Positions 10,704 through 22,224 of a stretch of DNA of 64,000 nucleotides are shown in pieces (positions within the stretch are counted from its first letter, which is position 1; every line of letters starts with the position of its first letter). This DNA is from Macrosoma leucophasiata. Lineage: Eukaryota; Arthropoda; Insecta; Lepidoptera; Hedylidae. Under the pieces are notes generated by a model. The model was given only the letters and a program-made list of their open reading frames with translations. It did no database searches and had not been told where the DNA came from. Location of the stretch: assembly GCA_036365455.1 (NCBI GenBank), contig JAWQUS010000027.1, positions 17,286,501 through 17,350,500 of the forward strand. Direction: 5' to 3'. The translations under genes were made by a program, and so were the position numbers.

Positions 10704-11157
10704 ATAAATATTTAAAAAAGAATACCTAGTTTCAGCCGTGAGACGTAGATAAGTATGAATAAAATTTTAAAACTAGTACGCCTAATAATGCTGAAACGTT
10801 TCTCAACTACGATTAAATAGAAGATTATCAAGATAGATGATGACCAGTTTCACAAGTAATGTTGTTTTGCTTCGAATGCTTGAGTCGCGGCGTAGATCTC
10901 GTGAGCCTGACCTAAAGTAATTAACTTGGGCGTTAACCGTTGGACCATCAGTAAATTAACATCTCTAGCCGTCATTAGCATGAATTTGTAATCAAAGTAA
11001 TGTGAAATTATTTAATTTAAATTTATAATAATGTAAATGGAAGTTATCGGATTGATATCATATTTTGTTAAAAGATAACTCTATCACAGGTATGGTGTTT
11101 TGTTTCTATTTAAAATGTATTTGTTTAGGTATAAAGTTGGGTTGTTATATCACTACA
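10704..11157. other. Unassigned spacer
   Basis: AT-rich with no recognisable feature, up to the left TA of the mariner. Confidence 0.4.
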
Positions 11158-11159
11158 TA

Positions 11160-12381
11160 TTAGGTTGGGGAAAAAGTTTCTTCGCATTTTTTAAGATAAT
11201 TCAAAACATTTTTTAATATAGTTTATTTAAATTTAACTAAAGTATGTATGTACCATTTTGTTCGATAACCTTTTGCCATCTTGTAGGTAGGGACATGATC
11301 CCATTGCTATAAAAATGTTGGGACTTCTCATCAAAATACCGCGACAAGTGGATTTAAGTCCTTTTAAAGAATTCTGAAGAGACCGAAACAGGTAGAAATC
11401 TGAAGGTGCAAGGTCAGGATTATACGGCGGATGCATTAACACCTCCCAGCCACTCTCTTAATTTTTGCTGAGTGGCTATAGATGTGTGAGGTTATCATGA
11501 TGAAATACCACACCCCTTCTGTTGATCAATTCCGGCCACTTTCTCTCAACTTCTTGCTTTAATCTCATCAGTTGTTCGCAGTAGAGTTCAGAATCGATAG
11601 TCCTGCCTGGTGGTAATAGCTCATAATGAATAATGCCCTTCCAATCCCACCACACACACAACATCACCTTATTGCGAGTTAACCCGGGTTTCGCCACAGT
11701 CTGTGAAGCCTGACCGGCCTTTGACCACGACGTTTTTCGCACGTTCTTGTCGTACGTGATCCACTTTCATCACCAGTTATCAGCTTCTTCAAAAATGATT
11801 CGGTTTCATTACGTCGTAATAAAAAATCACAAATGAGTACACGGTTCATTAGGTTTCTTTCAGTGAGCTCGTGAGGTACCCAAATATCGAGCTTTTTTTT
11901 GTACCCAGCTTTTTTCAAATGCGCCAAAACTGTTTTGTGATCAATTCTCAGTTCTTCAGCTACGTCGTAACTACTGATATGTCGATCTTGCTCCACTTTT
12001 TCAAAAATGGCATCCATTTTATCCGTAATACATCAAAATTTCCGGATTGAAAACGCTTAAACCAAATTTGTGCTACTCTCACAGATACTGCACTAGGTCC
12101 ATAAACATCGCAATTTTTTTTCGCGGCTTGCGTTGCTTTTTTACCTTTTTTGTAGTAAAATTTTAAAATGTATCGAATTTCTTCACTAGATTCACTCATC
12201 TTGACAGTACGAAAAACAAATGAAAATCACACATTTGCCTAGCTTGAATTTGGAATTATGTTCTTTAAAATGTTAACTTTCAATGATACCAAAACCAGCC
12301 AGATACAAATACTACAGCCAAAGAGATTTTATTACAAGTTCATACATACTATAATGCGAAAAGACTTTTTCCCCAACCTAT
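11160..12381 (-). mobile_element. Mariner (Tc1/mariner superfamily) DNA transposon, inactive
   Basis: About 27-bp TIRs are visible: TAGGTTGGGGAAAAAGTTTC at the left and its near complement at the right, ending CCCCAACCTA. Both are flanked by TA (11158-11159 and 12382-12383). Total length of 1222 bp is normal for mariner. The transposase reading frame runs on the minus strand and is broken. The TIR start resembles the cecropia/mellifera group, but the subfamily cannot be settled by eye. Confidence 0.92.
11233..12199 (-). pseudogene. Mariner transposase, disrupted
   Basis: It would encode the cut-and-paste transposase, which binds its TIRs through two helix-turn-helix motifs and cuts with a DD34D catalytic triad. 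The start MSESSEEIRYILKFYYKKGK at 12199 begins the first HTH. A second HTH follows around ISSYDVAEELRIDHKTVLAHL. Three acidic sites are still readable in separate frames: ITGDE, VVFHHDN and YNPDLAPSDF. Three lesions separate them. A deletion after NFDV removes the linker, one base is missing just after GDE, and further shifts lie after HHDN. The protein cannot be made from this copy. Nested frames of 69-112 residues in the region are its pieces. Confidence 0.92.
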
Positions 12382-12789
12382 TATTACAACCTACAACTCC
12401 GTAAGCCACGTGCGAATTATTCCAAATCACGTTGCTCCGAGACTTTCATAAAAACCGGACAAGCGCAGGTCGGACTAACGTTCACAAGGTTCTATTAAAA
12501 TTGAGAGATGCGCAACATTGCTATAAATAAATAGGTGCCGTATATAAAAATTTTAAAATAATGAACTATTGTCCGTATTTTCATTCCGACCGGTCTATTA
12601 TCGTCTATATGTGATAAATTTAAATATTTTTTTATTCCTAAAAATTAATGACATCCTTCTAGCAAGACCTTTTATTGGACATATTACACAATATGTTTGA
12701 AAAACTTACTTAATTAAAACAAACTAATTTATAACAAAAGAGTGACCCATGTTCATATTTGGGTCACTGATTTACTATGTCAAATTTCA

Positions 12790-12975
12790 GTTGGCCCAAT
12801 ACCTATGAGATAGACGGACAGACAGACGCACGAATGATCTTATAAGGGTTTTTAATTTTTCTTTCCATTTTTCTTTAAAATATATTTCACAAGCATGTGT
12901 CAATGCGAAATAATATAAAACAATTATAAGGGTTCCGTTTTTTTCCGGTTCGTAGCTTTGAGGTGCGGAACCCGA
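12790..12975 (-). repeat. Family E fragment interrupted by SINE-F
   Basis: On the minus strand it reads GGAACCCTTATAA then GATCATTCGTGCGTCTGTC, the start of family E. It is split by a 73-bp SINE-F fragment with an 11-bp duplication. Confidence 0.65.
12851..12923 (+). repeat. SINE-F, 5'-truncated copy with 11-bp TSD
   Basis: It matches the 3' body of the SINE at 26170-26416 (CCATTTTTCTTTAAAATATA, CACAAGCATGTGT, GCGAAATAATATAAAA). The target repeat TTATAAGGGTT lies at 12840-12850 and 12924-12934. The tRNA-like head is absent. Confidence 0.8.
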
Positions 12976-13207
12976 AAAAGTAAATGTCATAATCATTTTG
13001 ACAAGAGTGATTGATAGTCTGTTGGCGTGAGAGCTATGAAGGTATCGAAGTGATTGAATTATGATTACACGCGTTATTTGTGCCTATTGTTTTGGAAAGG
13101 TCCACGCTCGAAAGAGTTGACTTCATGTTCAAATTAATGAAGGTTATATCGAAGGCAGAAGAAGAGAGTTAAACTAAGTACCAGCCTCTGTTGCTGATAG
13201 TGTTATT

Positions 13208-13610
13208 TTTTTTTTATGTCATTAAGTTGACAGACAAGCAGACGGGCCACCTGATGGTAAGTGGTCACCGTCGCCTATGAATATTTGCAACACCAGGGGA
13301 GCTTTGGGGGAGCAGGGTTGCCAACGCGCTGCCAACCCTGAAGGACTCTTTTGACGCCATTTTTGAAGAACCCCATATTGTAGCACCGAGGGAACACCTC
13401 AGAGGGAAGTTCGTCAAACAATCTACACGTTCTGGGCAGAAACGAACGAGAAAACCGCACGAAGCTGGTGTTTGGGAGCTCCCGCCCTCAAATGAGAAGA
13501 ATTCTGTGCCTTTGCCGACAAAGTAATAATGTAGTAATTCCCGAACATCCGAGTTCCAGTGTAGGGAGCTCAAGAGCGTATGACACCATCCTGTGCCTGG
13601 TTGGTTGGTG
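13208..13610 (-). pseudogene. 3' end of a CR1/jockey-type LINE
   Basis: On the minus strand the translation shows RLFDELPSEVFPRCYNMGFF and KNGVKRVLQGW. This fits the motif NxLPxxV...FKxxVxxxL seen at the C-terminus of many CR1- and jockey-group reverse transcriptases (established family knowledge, recognised by eye). The end (CTTGTCTGTCAACTTAATGA then CATAAAAA) is an A-rich 3' tail at 13208-13220 on the plus strand. The reverse transcriptase core is not present, and the frame has stops. A sister copy lies at 40.69-40.95 kb on the plus strand. Whether it is a truncated LINE or a SINE-like derivative of the LINE tail is unclear. Confidence 0.6.
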
Positions 13611-13639
13611 CCTGTGCGATGCATGCAAACGAGCTTCGA

Positions 13640-13882
13640 AATTAATAAGAGCGATCTGTGTTCATCACTTTATCTGCCGCCAAATGGTTGTGTTCATCAC
13701 TAATCGTGTTCCGGATAGATGGTAATGTATGGCCCTGTAGTGACTACCACAAAGTCATAACAACTTCTTTAGATGGCAGCGCGTCTGCATTTTTTGTCCT
13801 ATTGACATGCTGCAACGAAAGTCATAACATCCATGTGAATCGCAAGTCTGTTTGCCACCTTCGTTACATTAAAAAAAAATAT
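13640..13882 (+). repeat. Family A copy, diverged, without its start
   Basis: GCCGCCAAATGGTTGTGTTC, TCGTGTTCCGG and ATGGTAATGTATGGCCCTG are the diagnostic middle of family A. The tail is TTTGCCACCTTCGTTACATT plus A's, ending at about 13880. A perfect hairpin follows at once. Confidence 0.7.
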
Positions 13883-13886
13883 GAAA

Positions 13887-13946
13887 AATCCATATGATGC
13901 AGTGTCTTGACATATGACAATGTCAAGACACTGCATCATATGGATT
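13887..13946. repeat. Perfect 27-bp-stem hairpin
   Basis: Arms at 13887-13913 (AATCCATATGATGCAGTGTC...) and 13920-13946 are exact reverse complements, with a 6-base loop. It sits directly after the A tail of a family A copy. No pairing mismatches, unlike a typical microRNA precursor, so a recent inverted duplication is the simplest reading. Confidence 0.9.
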
Positions 13947-15459
13947 ACTTCTACAAATCGGTTGGATTATATAGCCTGGGTTTATTACAATAACTTTTAC
14001 AAATATCTCGGTGCAACCCAGGCTTAGTTTGTTTTTTAACTTCACAGATGCGGGTACGATAGTCCCTATTAATTATCAATGTCGGGTCTGCAAAAAGTCT
14101 ACATCCGGTGGTGTAGTTCAAAGTTTGTTGATTGATAATCTTAAGATACCGTAGATGGATCTTAGTTTTTAAGTATTTTTTTGTTTTGGATGTTTTCAAG
14201 TGCTCTACTGAAAGCAGTCTATGCAGATTCGATATTGTTAACAAGTAGTTTCGGTGTTGCTTGCGTCCTCGTCACGTCCAGAAGTCAGCCAACAACTGAC
14301 TTTTGTCATTTTCGCCGTTTAAAACGGCGAAAAATTCAAACGGCGCAGCGTTAAATTTGATTATAACTTACCTGTATTGAACCCGATTTTGTATAATATG
14401 CATTCACATATTTTCTTTCATACTATGAAATACGAGGATTTTTGTCAGAAACATACGATAACGCTAGGAAAAAAGCCATAAAATCCGAGTGCAGGCAATA
14501 ACATGGGTATCGAGCGTAGCGGATTATGCCTTTATGTTACACGTTTTTACGGTTGTTTGGAGAATAAAGGATTTTATAAAATTCCGGTGCTCACCTATTT
14601 GTCAATCAACGTTCGATCGATATGTTTTGTTAAATTTAAGTAACGAATTACTTTGAACCGCCTAAAGGGTATCAATAAATAACTACTAACAAATGATTTT
14701 TATTCCGGTGAATTAAAATATTTTTAAATCACCGGAATAAAAATCGTCTTTCCTAACAACAGTAGAAGCACCCCATACTAAAGTTCAATTTCAAACTTTT
14801 TATTCCGGAGGGTTAAAAATCAGGAAATGTTGTTTAGGTTCACTGGCAAATATTTCCACGCTGATTTATCGTGTACTTTTTTTTCATTTTTTTTCTACAA
14901 ATCTTGCCATGATCCTTTTGGGGTGAAGGATCTAAATGGTGAAAAAGGAGAAAGAGTGAACTCGAGATAATCGAAAGAAGATCAAAGTGTAGATAGTAAT
15001 GATTAATATTTCACACATACCTACTAAAGTGCGGTGAAAACTCAATGATAACTAAAGTAGAGATGTAACTTGAGAACCCAACTCCGAGCAGTGCATTTCG
15101 TTAAAAGCGCACAAGTTCGCTCCCAGCGGAGGATCACAATTAAATTGCATAATTATATATGAGAGGAATGTAGGTATGCTTAATGCATCCGAGTGTAGTT
15201 TATTTTAACGAGTAATGGGTTGTACCGTGGGACTTTGAATGTTATTGTCTAATGGTAAAATGGACTAACAATAAATTTAATTGTGGTTTAGGTGAAACAC
15301 TGATTGTAAAACAAAATTATCTCTTTTAGATTGCTTTTAGAGGTACATATATTGTTAATATACAGATTGTCTCAAACGCGTAAACGGTACGACTAACCAT
15401 CACTACTCCGCTAAGAGTCTAACTTCTTTAAAACGTATACGTACCTAACGATACGTTTT
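13947..15459. other. Mostly unassigned; two small palindromes
   Basis: Two palindromes are visible: a 25-base one centred on 14321 (TTTTCGCCGTTT...) at 14309-14333, and a 17-bp-stem hairpin at 14695-14711/14729-14745 (GATTTTTATTCCGGTGA). A third TTTTTATTCCGG lies near 14.80 kb. No gene recognised. Confidence 0.5.
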
Positions 15460-15741
15460 ACTGGTGGTAGAGCTCCAGTGACGGAGCTCCCGGGCGTAGG
15501 CATCACCGCATTACCTAATATACTTGCCGCTAAATGTTAGTGTTCAGTACAACGTGTTCCGGTCAGGTGGTAATGTACGGCCCTGTAATTTCCGGCACAG
15601 AGGCATAACACCTGCCTCAGGAGTGGCAGCGCATCTGCATTTTGACCTCTGGTCATTGTGTAAGTGTCTATAGGCTGCATTCATCACTTAACATCAATGT
15701 GAACTGCACGCTTGTTTGCCACTTTTATTACTTAAAAAAAA
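15460..15741 (+). repeat. Family A retroposon, complete plus-strand copy
   Basis: It starts ACTGGTGGTAGAGCTCCAGT, has the middle GTTCCGGTCAGGTGGTAATG, and ends TTGCCACTTTTATTACTT with an A run at 15733-15741. This is the best plus-strand reference copy and gives the element length of about 280 bp including the tail. Confidence 0.8.
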
Positions 15742-15787
15742 CGTAACTTTACTCCTGTATTCATCGAAGAAGCAGAAATGTCTACTT

Positions 15788-15900
15788 CCAGCACAGAGGC
15801 ATTACACCTTAGGCCTCATGAGTGGCAATGAATCTACATTGAAATCTCTGGTTTTATCAATCTGAACTGCATGCTTGTTTGTCACTTCATGACATAAAAA
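15788..15900 (+). repeat. Family A, 3' part
   Basis: AGCACAGAGGCATTACACC through GTCACTTCATGACATAAAAA matches the last third of the element. It lies 47 bp downstream of a complete copy in the same orientation. Confidence 0.7.
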
Positions 15901-16375
15901 TATACAAATGAAGTTGTGTAGACTCAACCAAATTTTTTATACAAAAAATATTAATATCCGTCCATTAGTAGGTATGGTGCCGAATTTACTGGCATAAATT
16001 ATTCTCGTTCTATCGGATTCTACATTAACAGGTTCTCAGAAAATTATTCATTTGAGAATTAGACACAGCCAATGCTTAACCACCTGTAGATAGTAAAGCA
16101 AAAAGTATTTTACCGCGATTTATCTGAAACATCTAGGTTTACAGACAGGAGATATGGCCCATTAAAATACCCAATATCTATTAGATTGGCAAAATATTTT
16201 TATAACGGTTGATTCCGTTGTCTCCTTCGATTCTTTTTGCGTTAAAATTACTTATCCACGCCTCAAATTGAAAAATGGATTGTAGCGGTCTATATTGCAC
16301 CGTTGATTTATTTTATGTGCTATTTGAGACAGGATTCGGGTGAATTATTAATAGTGCCTGTAAGTATATTTGACG

Positions 16376-16580
16376 ACCCAGTTAGTCCAGCGGTGTGAGA
16401 TGACCGTTTGATTCGAAGGGTCGCGGGTTCGATCCCCGCACCGGGACTAATATTTGTATGGCCTACAGATATTTGTTCCGGGTCTGGATTTTTGTGTATG
16501 TGTTGTATGTGTACAACGGCACCCACGACACAGGTTTATACCTACTGTGGGGCTGTGAGTGTAAGCGTATTTTATTTATT
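16376..16580 (+). repeat. SINE C, complete copy
   Basis: The tRNA-like head has box A in TTAGTCCAGCGGTGTGAGA and an excellent box B GGGTTCGATCCCC. It is followed by a GTGT-rich body, ACGGCACCCACGACACAGG, and GTGAGTGTAAGCGTATTTTA with a TTTA-rich tail. Short frames on either strand are not genes. Confidence 0.8.
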
Positions 16581-16619
16581 TATTATTTATAATCTGTAGA
16601 TTATCTCAATATTGCTACT

Positions 16620-16832
16620 GATGGTACAGCGACTAGATGCTTAATGGTAGTGTTCAGCATTATCGTGTCCGGGTCAGGTGGTAATGTACGGTCCTGTCAT
16701 TTCCGGCACAGAGGCATAACACTTCAGGAGTGGCAACACATCTACAGTGAAATCTATGGTTTCATGTAGATGTTTATTGTATTTGTACTTAACATCAATG
16801 TGAACTGTGTCCTTGTTTACCATTTCATGACA
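16620..16832 (+). repeat. Family A, start missing
   Basis: CTTAATGGTAGTGTTCAGC through CCATTTCATGACATAAAG. It lacks the ACTGGTGG start. Confidence 0.7.
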
Positions 16833-18327
16833 TAAAGAATATCATGTTATTCTCCCCATTTAATTCTAATTGTCATCATTCAATTTCTTTGGTGCATTTT
16901 GCTTCTCAAGTCTCTCTAAATGAAAAACAATTAACATATTTCTCTCGTGACGGGTTAATAAAATATACCTTTTTATCTACGTCTCTATGTTTCTGTTGCG
17001 GTAGGCAATTGTCAAATACCTACTTAGCGCTCAATTAGGGAATCGTTAATAGCAAAAAGTTTTTTACATTCAATTGAAACTAGAGTTTTAGAATAGATTC
17101 TAAAAATGTATTACACTGGGGACATGATTTATCTAGCCCTATTTATAGGAAGATTGTGGTGTAATAAGAAACAGTTAGTGGCCCTAAATCGGGCGATCGA
17201 GTGGTAATACGACGTAAATTAGGTTAGCATACTAACAAACCTTAGTAGTTTTCTAATGCTAGCATTAAGTGATATAAATGTTAAAACTTTGTTAATTTAT
17301 ACTATAATAAAGGAAAAAAAAAAGATTTCTCGAGCTCTGAGGTAAAGAAAAAGAAAGGTTGACGTAATATATATCTATCTACCTACGTCCGCGTTCAGAC
17401 CCAGAGTGCCTCAGACAGCCACGATTTCTAGCGTAGTACAATAATAGGAAGCAGGATGTCCAAGAGGCAGGGCACGATAAATCGTCTAGTATAATAGCTT
17501 AAATAGCTGTTTAACACACTGATTGCACGCAATAGTCTCGTGGTTCAAGTAAGTAGTTCGTTAGGGATATCATTTAAAGCTATTGAAGCTCATTTTATAA
17601 TTTATTTTCAAATTGTTACCATTAGTGATATTAGCTGAGGTTTGCGTGGAAACATACGTTGAAATAAAGTTGTTTTCTGTTATAATATTCCAGTACTTCG
17701 GCCATATTACCTGAAGCACAATTCTGTAATTACAATATTTCATACCTACACAACACGCACAATACGTTCCCGCGCCAATGTTTTCCTTTGAGTGCCAACA
17801 TAAATCTGCAAGCGAGGTTAATTTCCCCGGGATTACTTAATACAGCAACGATTCAAGTAGGAAGGCAGCCGCAAGGCCTCACACCTCCCCACCCTTCCTC
17901 TAATTATTTCGACACCAGCCAATTAAAATTAATAGCCCCTGCTAGGTATAGGGTTATAATTAAATTCTGATTACTATCTACGCGGTGTATTCAGCTTATG
18001 ATAACCATTGAGCGGTTTTGGCGGTTGTTCATTCGCTTATCAAGATGGCGTGCGCTGTGTCAATTAAACATGCTGATAGATGTTTAATTATTGCGCTCTA
18101 AAAACGTGATTAATTTGTAATTTGTTACGAAAGCGATAGATTAACGTTTCTCTAATTTCAGATCGTAATTAATAACTTTTAATTAAACCATTAATTAATG
18201 TAAACTTGTAGTCCGTATGTTTTGTCTAAAACATTACACATCAGCAGCGTTGCAGCATTTGCTGCAACATAATGATAGCTGAGATGGGTGCCGTTTTTCT
18301 TGGCTTCATATTACCTTACCATTAATT
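16833..18327. other. Unassigned; one small hairpin
   Basis: No gene. A perfect 9-bp-stem hairpin GTTGCAGCATTTGCTGCAAC lies at 18249-18268. Short frames here carry no recognisable domain. Confidence 0.4.
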
Positions 18328-18738
18328 TTAGTTTCTCGCCTTTTTTGTCTTTATCTTATGTACTGGTATGTTGGTAGTGCGGTACCAAAGCAATAAATAT
18401 TTACCCACCTTTCCTTTTTTAATTAGTAGCGCAGCAGAGGCAAAATCTTTAGGCCTCAGTGATAGGGATAAGGTTTTGGGTATTGAGACTTTCATCATTG
18501 TTTTTAGGGCGGCACAATTAGAAGTCAGGCATCCGAACAATGGCGGTTAAACCATTCCAATAGGGCGGTAGACAAAACAATAACGCTGAATGTATGGCAG
18601 CGTCCGGCGAAAACTACCGCCAATCCGCATGCCAAGCGTGGCGATTATGGCATATTCCCTAATGGGGCGGCTTTTGACCAGCAGAAGACGACTTTGAGCT
18701 GAAATTTGTCTTTTAGCTACAAAAGGTACGTTTACCAC
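18328..18738 (-). pseudogene. Degenerate reading frame of unknown, possibly repeat, origin
   Basis: Two minus-strand frames (18738-18547 and 18540-18328) are in the same phase, separated by one stop codon. They give about 137 readable positions, including RPIREYAIIATLGMRIGGSF and IPKTLSLSLRPKDFASAALL. I do not recognise a domain. The same wording feels familiar from lepidopteran repeats, but that is memory rather than evidence. It may be a dead frame of a transposable element. Confidence 0.3.
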
Positions 18739-19129
18739 ACATGTGAGCAGTCGTCTCAGTAAAAGTACTGTTGTTGGTGGGGCACCAACTACTCCTTTAG
18801 CAATTTACAAGATTATTTGACAACAGTATAGTAGATTCGGTTTGTAAGAGTTGGTCCATTAGCTCTATTGTTCTAAAAAAGATACGAAGAACGCTCGGAC
18901 TACAAAACTTTTGAAATCTCACGGTCCCATTACAAAATGATTATACAGCATTACTGTGCAACGGACTGTCCGTTCCACAGCAACACGGATCCGAGATTTT
19001 CTTTTCTCGACATCCGAAAAATACCTATTGCTTGGTAGAAAGTTGAAGATGGTTTCTAGCGGTCTCAGAAGACTCAGGTCTTATGACTATGGTACGGCTT
19101 TTTCCGCTTGATAGAAGGGGTTGTCGTCA
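18739..19129. other. Unassigned spacer
   Basis: No recognisable feature. Confidence 0.35.
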
Positions 19130-19305
19130 ATTAGGTAGTTATCTTAACATCGGTAGATATATACCCCGCGTACCACAATCCCCATTTAGGACCACGCCCC
19201 CGACGCTTCGGGGGCAGATAGGCCCGGTGTACGAGGATTTGCCTCAATCCCCGAACCATCCTCCCCTCCTTTGCGTTCGCGCGGAGGGAGGGATGATGAA
19301 GATTA
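19130..19305. repeat. GC-rich island with two hairpins
   Basis: GCCCCCGA...TCGGGGGC forms a hairpin near 19195-19215. A second one pairs CATCCTCCCCTCC with GGAGGGAGGGATG around GCGTTCGCGC near 19255-19295. It is much more GC-rich than its surroundings. Probably a transposon fragment, family unknown. A 118-residue frame through it shows no domain. Confidence 0.4.
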
Positions 19306-19764
19306 GTAAAGTAAGGTTTCCATTTTGGCTGTTCTTCTATTTAGATATCTTGAGCATCTCCTCTGAAGGCACGAGTAGTCACGACGTAGTAAAATTACAC
19401 TTTAATAACCACTTAATCAAAACTATGCGTTGCTTATAAATGAACGTTAAGTGCAAGGAAATATAAATTGACCTTCAGTCACGGAATGAGGAATACACGG
19501 ATATTTTGTATACCTATGCACGTTTTATGTAACACTGTATATTGTGTACGTGAGTTTCTTTTCGCACCAGTCTATAGTTCCACGGAAGGTCAATTGTCAG
19601 ATCATGAGGAAGTTTATGGATGTTGGCAGAATTACGCGGATGATATGAGATTTTCCTTTTACCTGACGTTACTCTTTAAGTTATTTTTTATCGACCTGTA
19701 TCAGTGTGTGAATTGAGTTGTATCTTTCTAAGACAGTGAGTGTAGAACGCCAAACATTTGGACT

Positions 19765-19840
19765 TTGCAAATGTTGTGTATGGCCCTGTAAAAACTATCA
19801 TAGATTCAAAACATCTTAGGCCTCAGGGGTGGCGGATCTT
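19765..19840 (+). repeat. Family A fragment
   Basis: GTATGGCCCTGTA and CTTAGGCCTCAGGGGTGGC match the middle of family A. Both ends are missing. Confidence 0.45.
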
Positions 19841-20197
19841 AATAAATAGACCAGAATGTTCTACGTTTATGCCCATTTCCCCGTGCAATCCTTGTCAAGG
19901 TTCGGGTGTAAATAAATATAAATGGTAAGTACCATTAGCTATCTGTAGCATTGAATTTTACAATGTTACGTTACGTTAAAGTTGGAAAGACTTGATCTAT
20001 ACTAATATCTTCTATTTGAATAATGTAAAACTCTAAAACATCGGAACAAAGTGATGTGTTCCAATGCACTTTACTGTGGCTTCGTATTGTCCTCTACCTT
20101 GCAGAAACAATTCTTATTAACATAATTACTTATTATTATGTAAATGTATTTGAATAATGTTTGTTTAAATAGTATACTCCAATGGCTACTTCTATGT

Positions 20198-20345
20198 TAT
20201 GAAGTGGCAAACAAGCATACAGTTGACATTGATGGCAAGTACATACTTAACACAATAGCATACAAACATCTACATGAAACCAGAGATTTCAATGCAAATG
20301 CGTTGCCACTCCTGAGGCCTGTGGTGTTATGACTTCGTGCTTTGC
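20198..20345 (-). repeat. Family A, 3' half
   Basis: AAGTGGCAAACAAGCATACAG through TTGCCACTCCTGAGGCCT matches the 3' half in minus orientation. The rest of the element is lost. Confidence 0.7.
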
Positions 20346-20597
20346 ATGGAATATAAGCAACTGTAGGACATTTCACGTCAATTGTAAGTAATACTGCAGT
20401 CACGTTGAAATACGTCACCAGTCTTGAGGTCTATGTTCTTTAGGCTCTTTAGTCCTAAATAACGGGACTGTCTTCCATTAATATTGTTGCCCTAACATGC
20501 ACACAATACAGAAATTGAAATAGATAGTAGACAAAAGTCTTTGGCGACAGACACGTCATACTTGTATTAAAATCGGATTTACAGCTTCACCGACAGA

Positions 20598-20650
20598 AAT
20601 GGAAGCAATTTTACGGACAGACGCGATTTAGCCGTAAAATTGTTTTCATT
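20598..20650. repeat. Hairpin with 19-base arms
   Basis: Arms AATGGAAGCAATTTTACGG (20598-20616) and CCGTAAAATTGTTTTCATT (20632-20650) pair at 17 of 19 positions. The loop is 15 bases. May be the centre of an old palindromic element. Confidence 0.6.
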
Positions 20651-20763
20651 ACGTGGTATTGCGCTATCCTGCTATCCACGACGTTAAGCTCGTTACTCTT
20701 TCCAATGCGTTTAGTGGTTGATGTCGTCATTCGCGTCTTGCTTCGAAGTTCCATTTTTTCGTC

Positions 20764-20915
20764 GTGAAAGTGGCAAATCAGCATAAAGTTTACATTGATG
20801 GTAAGCTAATACTATAGCTATAAAAACCAAAGATTTCAATATTGGCTGAGGCCTATATTGTTAATGTTGTTACGCCTCTTTGCCAGAAATCACGAGGCCG
20901 TACATTTTCCGTAGA
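20764..20915 (-). repeat. Family A, diverged partial copy
   Basis: AAGTGGCAAATCAGCATAAAG, GCCAGAAATCACGAGGCCGT and nearby words match family A with internal loss. Confidence 0.55.
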
Positions 20916-21599
20916 AATTCTTGTAGAATAAACAGTTTAATCTGTATTTATTACTTTAAGATGAATCCAACAGTTTTGAGTCGTATGAGTTTAATTTTCA
21001 ACATCGATGGGTTTGGTATGAAAAGGATGTTGGGCTGTTGCTATTTTTACGTTTGAGCTTGTTTGATTTCCATGAAATCACATATTTGTGATTATATCTA
21101 CGTATATTGCGATGAAAATAAGCCACCAACCACCACAGTGTTCTTCACAATGAAGAAAACACCAAAAAATGAGTTTATTTGATGGGTAGAGCTGAATGAA
21201 TCTGGACAGACTATGTTTGGCGACGATATTTAGTCCAATTTATAATAAATTATACTTACTGCCTATTTGCCTCGTATGGGAAATGTGCGATTTCGTGTGC
21301 TAATCATTATTCCATTCAAGAATAAGCATAATTGCGCCATTGTGTATCTCTCCTAAGGTTGCCAACTTTTAAGACAAATTAGGGATAGTTTTTTTTGGAT
21401 CAGAATAAACATAAAAATAAAGTTCCTAGGTAGTATAGGGAATACCAGAAGCTGTGTTGAGTGGTCGCTGGGAATACCTACACGAATTAAAAATATACAT
21501 AAGTATGTATAACGAAATTAAAAGGAAAACTTACACCTAAGTTGGCTTTACAAGTTTGCGAGTAATAGTCGAACAAATGTATTTTATTCGATGATCTTT
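20916..21599. other. Unassigned spacer
   Basis: AT-rich, nothing recognised. Confidence 0.35.
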
Positions 21600-21720
21600 A
21601 AGAACTCCATAGAAAAAAATTATTATATTATTTCATGCCATTACTCAAACCTAAAAAGTACGGAACCCTACACTGCGCGTGGCCCGACACGCACTTGACC
21701 GGTTTTTTTTTTTTTCAATT
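21600..21720 (+). repeat. Family E, 3' end fragment
   Basis: TACGGAACCCTACACTGCGCG, GGCCCGACACGCACTTGACCGG and a following T run match the family E end. Confidence 0.6.
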
Positions 21721-21854
21721 AGTTTGACTCTTTAAGTTTCGTTACTTAATAGGTACTAGTGAGGGCAAATCGTACAACCGTTTAAATATCAGCGTGTATA
21801 GTAGGGTTGGCAACCCTAATCTCTATAATTATTGCGACCTTGTGTAGATACTTA

Positions 21855-22160
21855 TCTTAAGCCGGGTTCACATTGTGGTGGATTTAGTTCGGTAAAGATG
21901 TAGATTTAAAATAGAATGACGTAAATTACTGAGGCCCGGTGCGTTGAAGAACGCCACTTATTGGATTACGCACTGCCGAGGATTCCGTGTAACTACCGCC
22001 TAAGTTATATTTATGGATACACATCTAGTGTCTCCTCAAATTCATATGTATAAAAGTGTTAACATAGTGATAGGTAACAAAACAATAGTTACATAAATGA
22101 ATCCCTGTTATCTTGAAGAAGTGGCCGTCTTTCGCATAACCGCAATGTGACTTCAGGCCT
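21855..22160. mobile_element. Possible degraded MITE
   Basis: GCCGGGTTCACATTGTGGT near 21862 is an imperfect inverted repeat of ACCGCAATGTGACTTCAGGC near 22139. The interior has no coding. No TSD was fixed, so this is tentative. Confidence 0.35.
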
Positions 22161-22224
22161 GCATTTCATAGATACCAACCAAAAAACCTTTAGTAGACTA
22201 CTTAGACTTAAAATGGCTAGGTGA

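Noticed and set aside
19195..19215. GC hairpin as a transcription terminator
   Set aside because: Intrinsic terminators of this kind are bacterial. Nothing else here suggests bacterial DNA.
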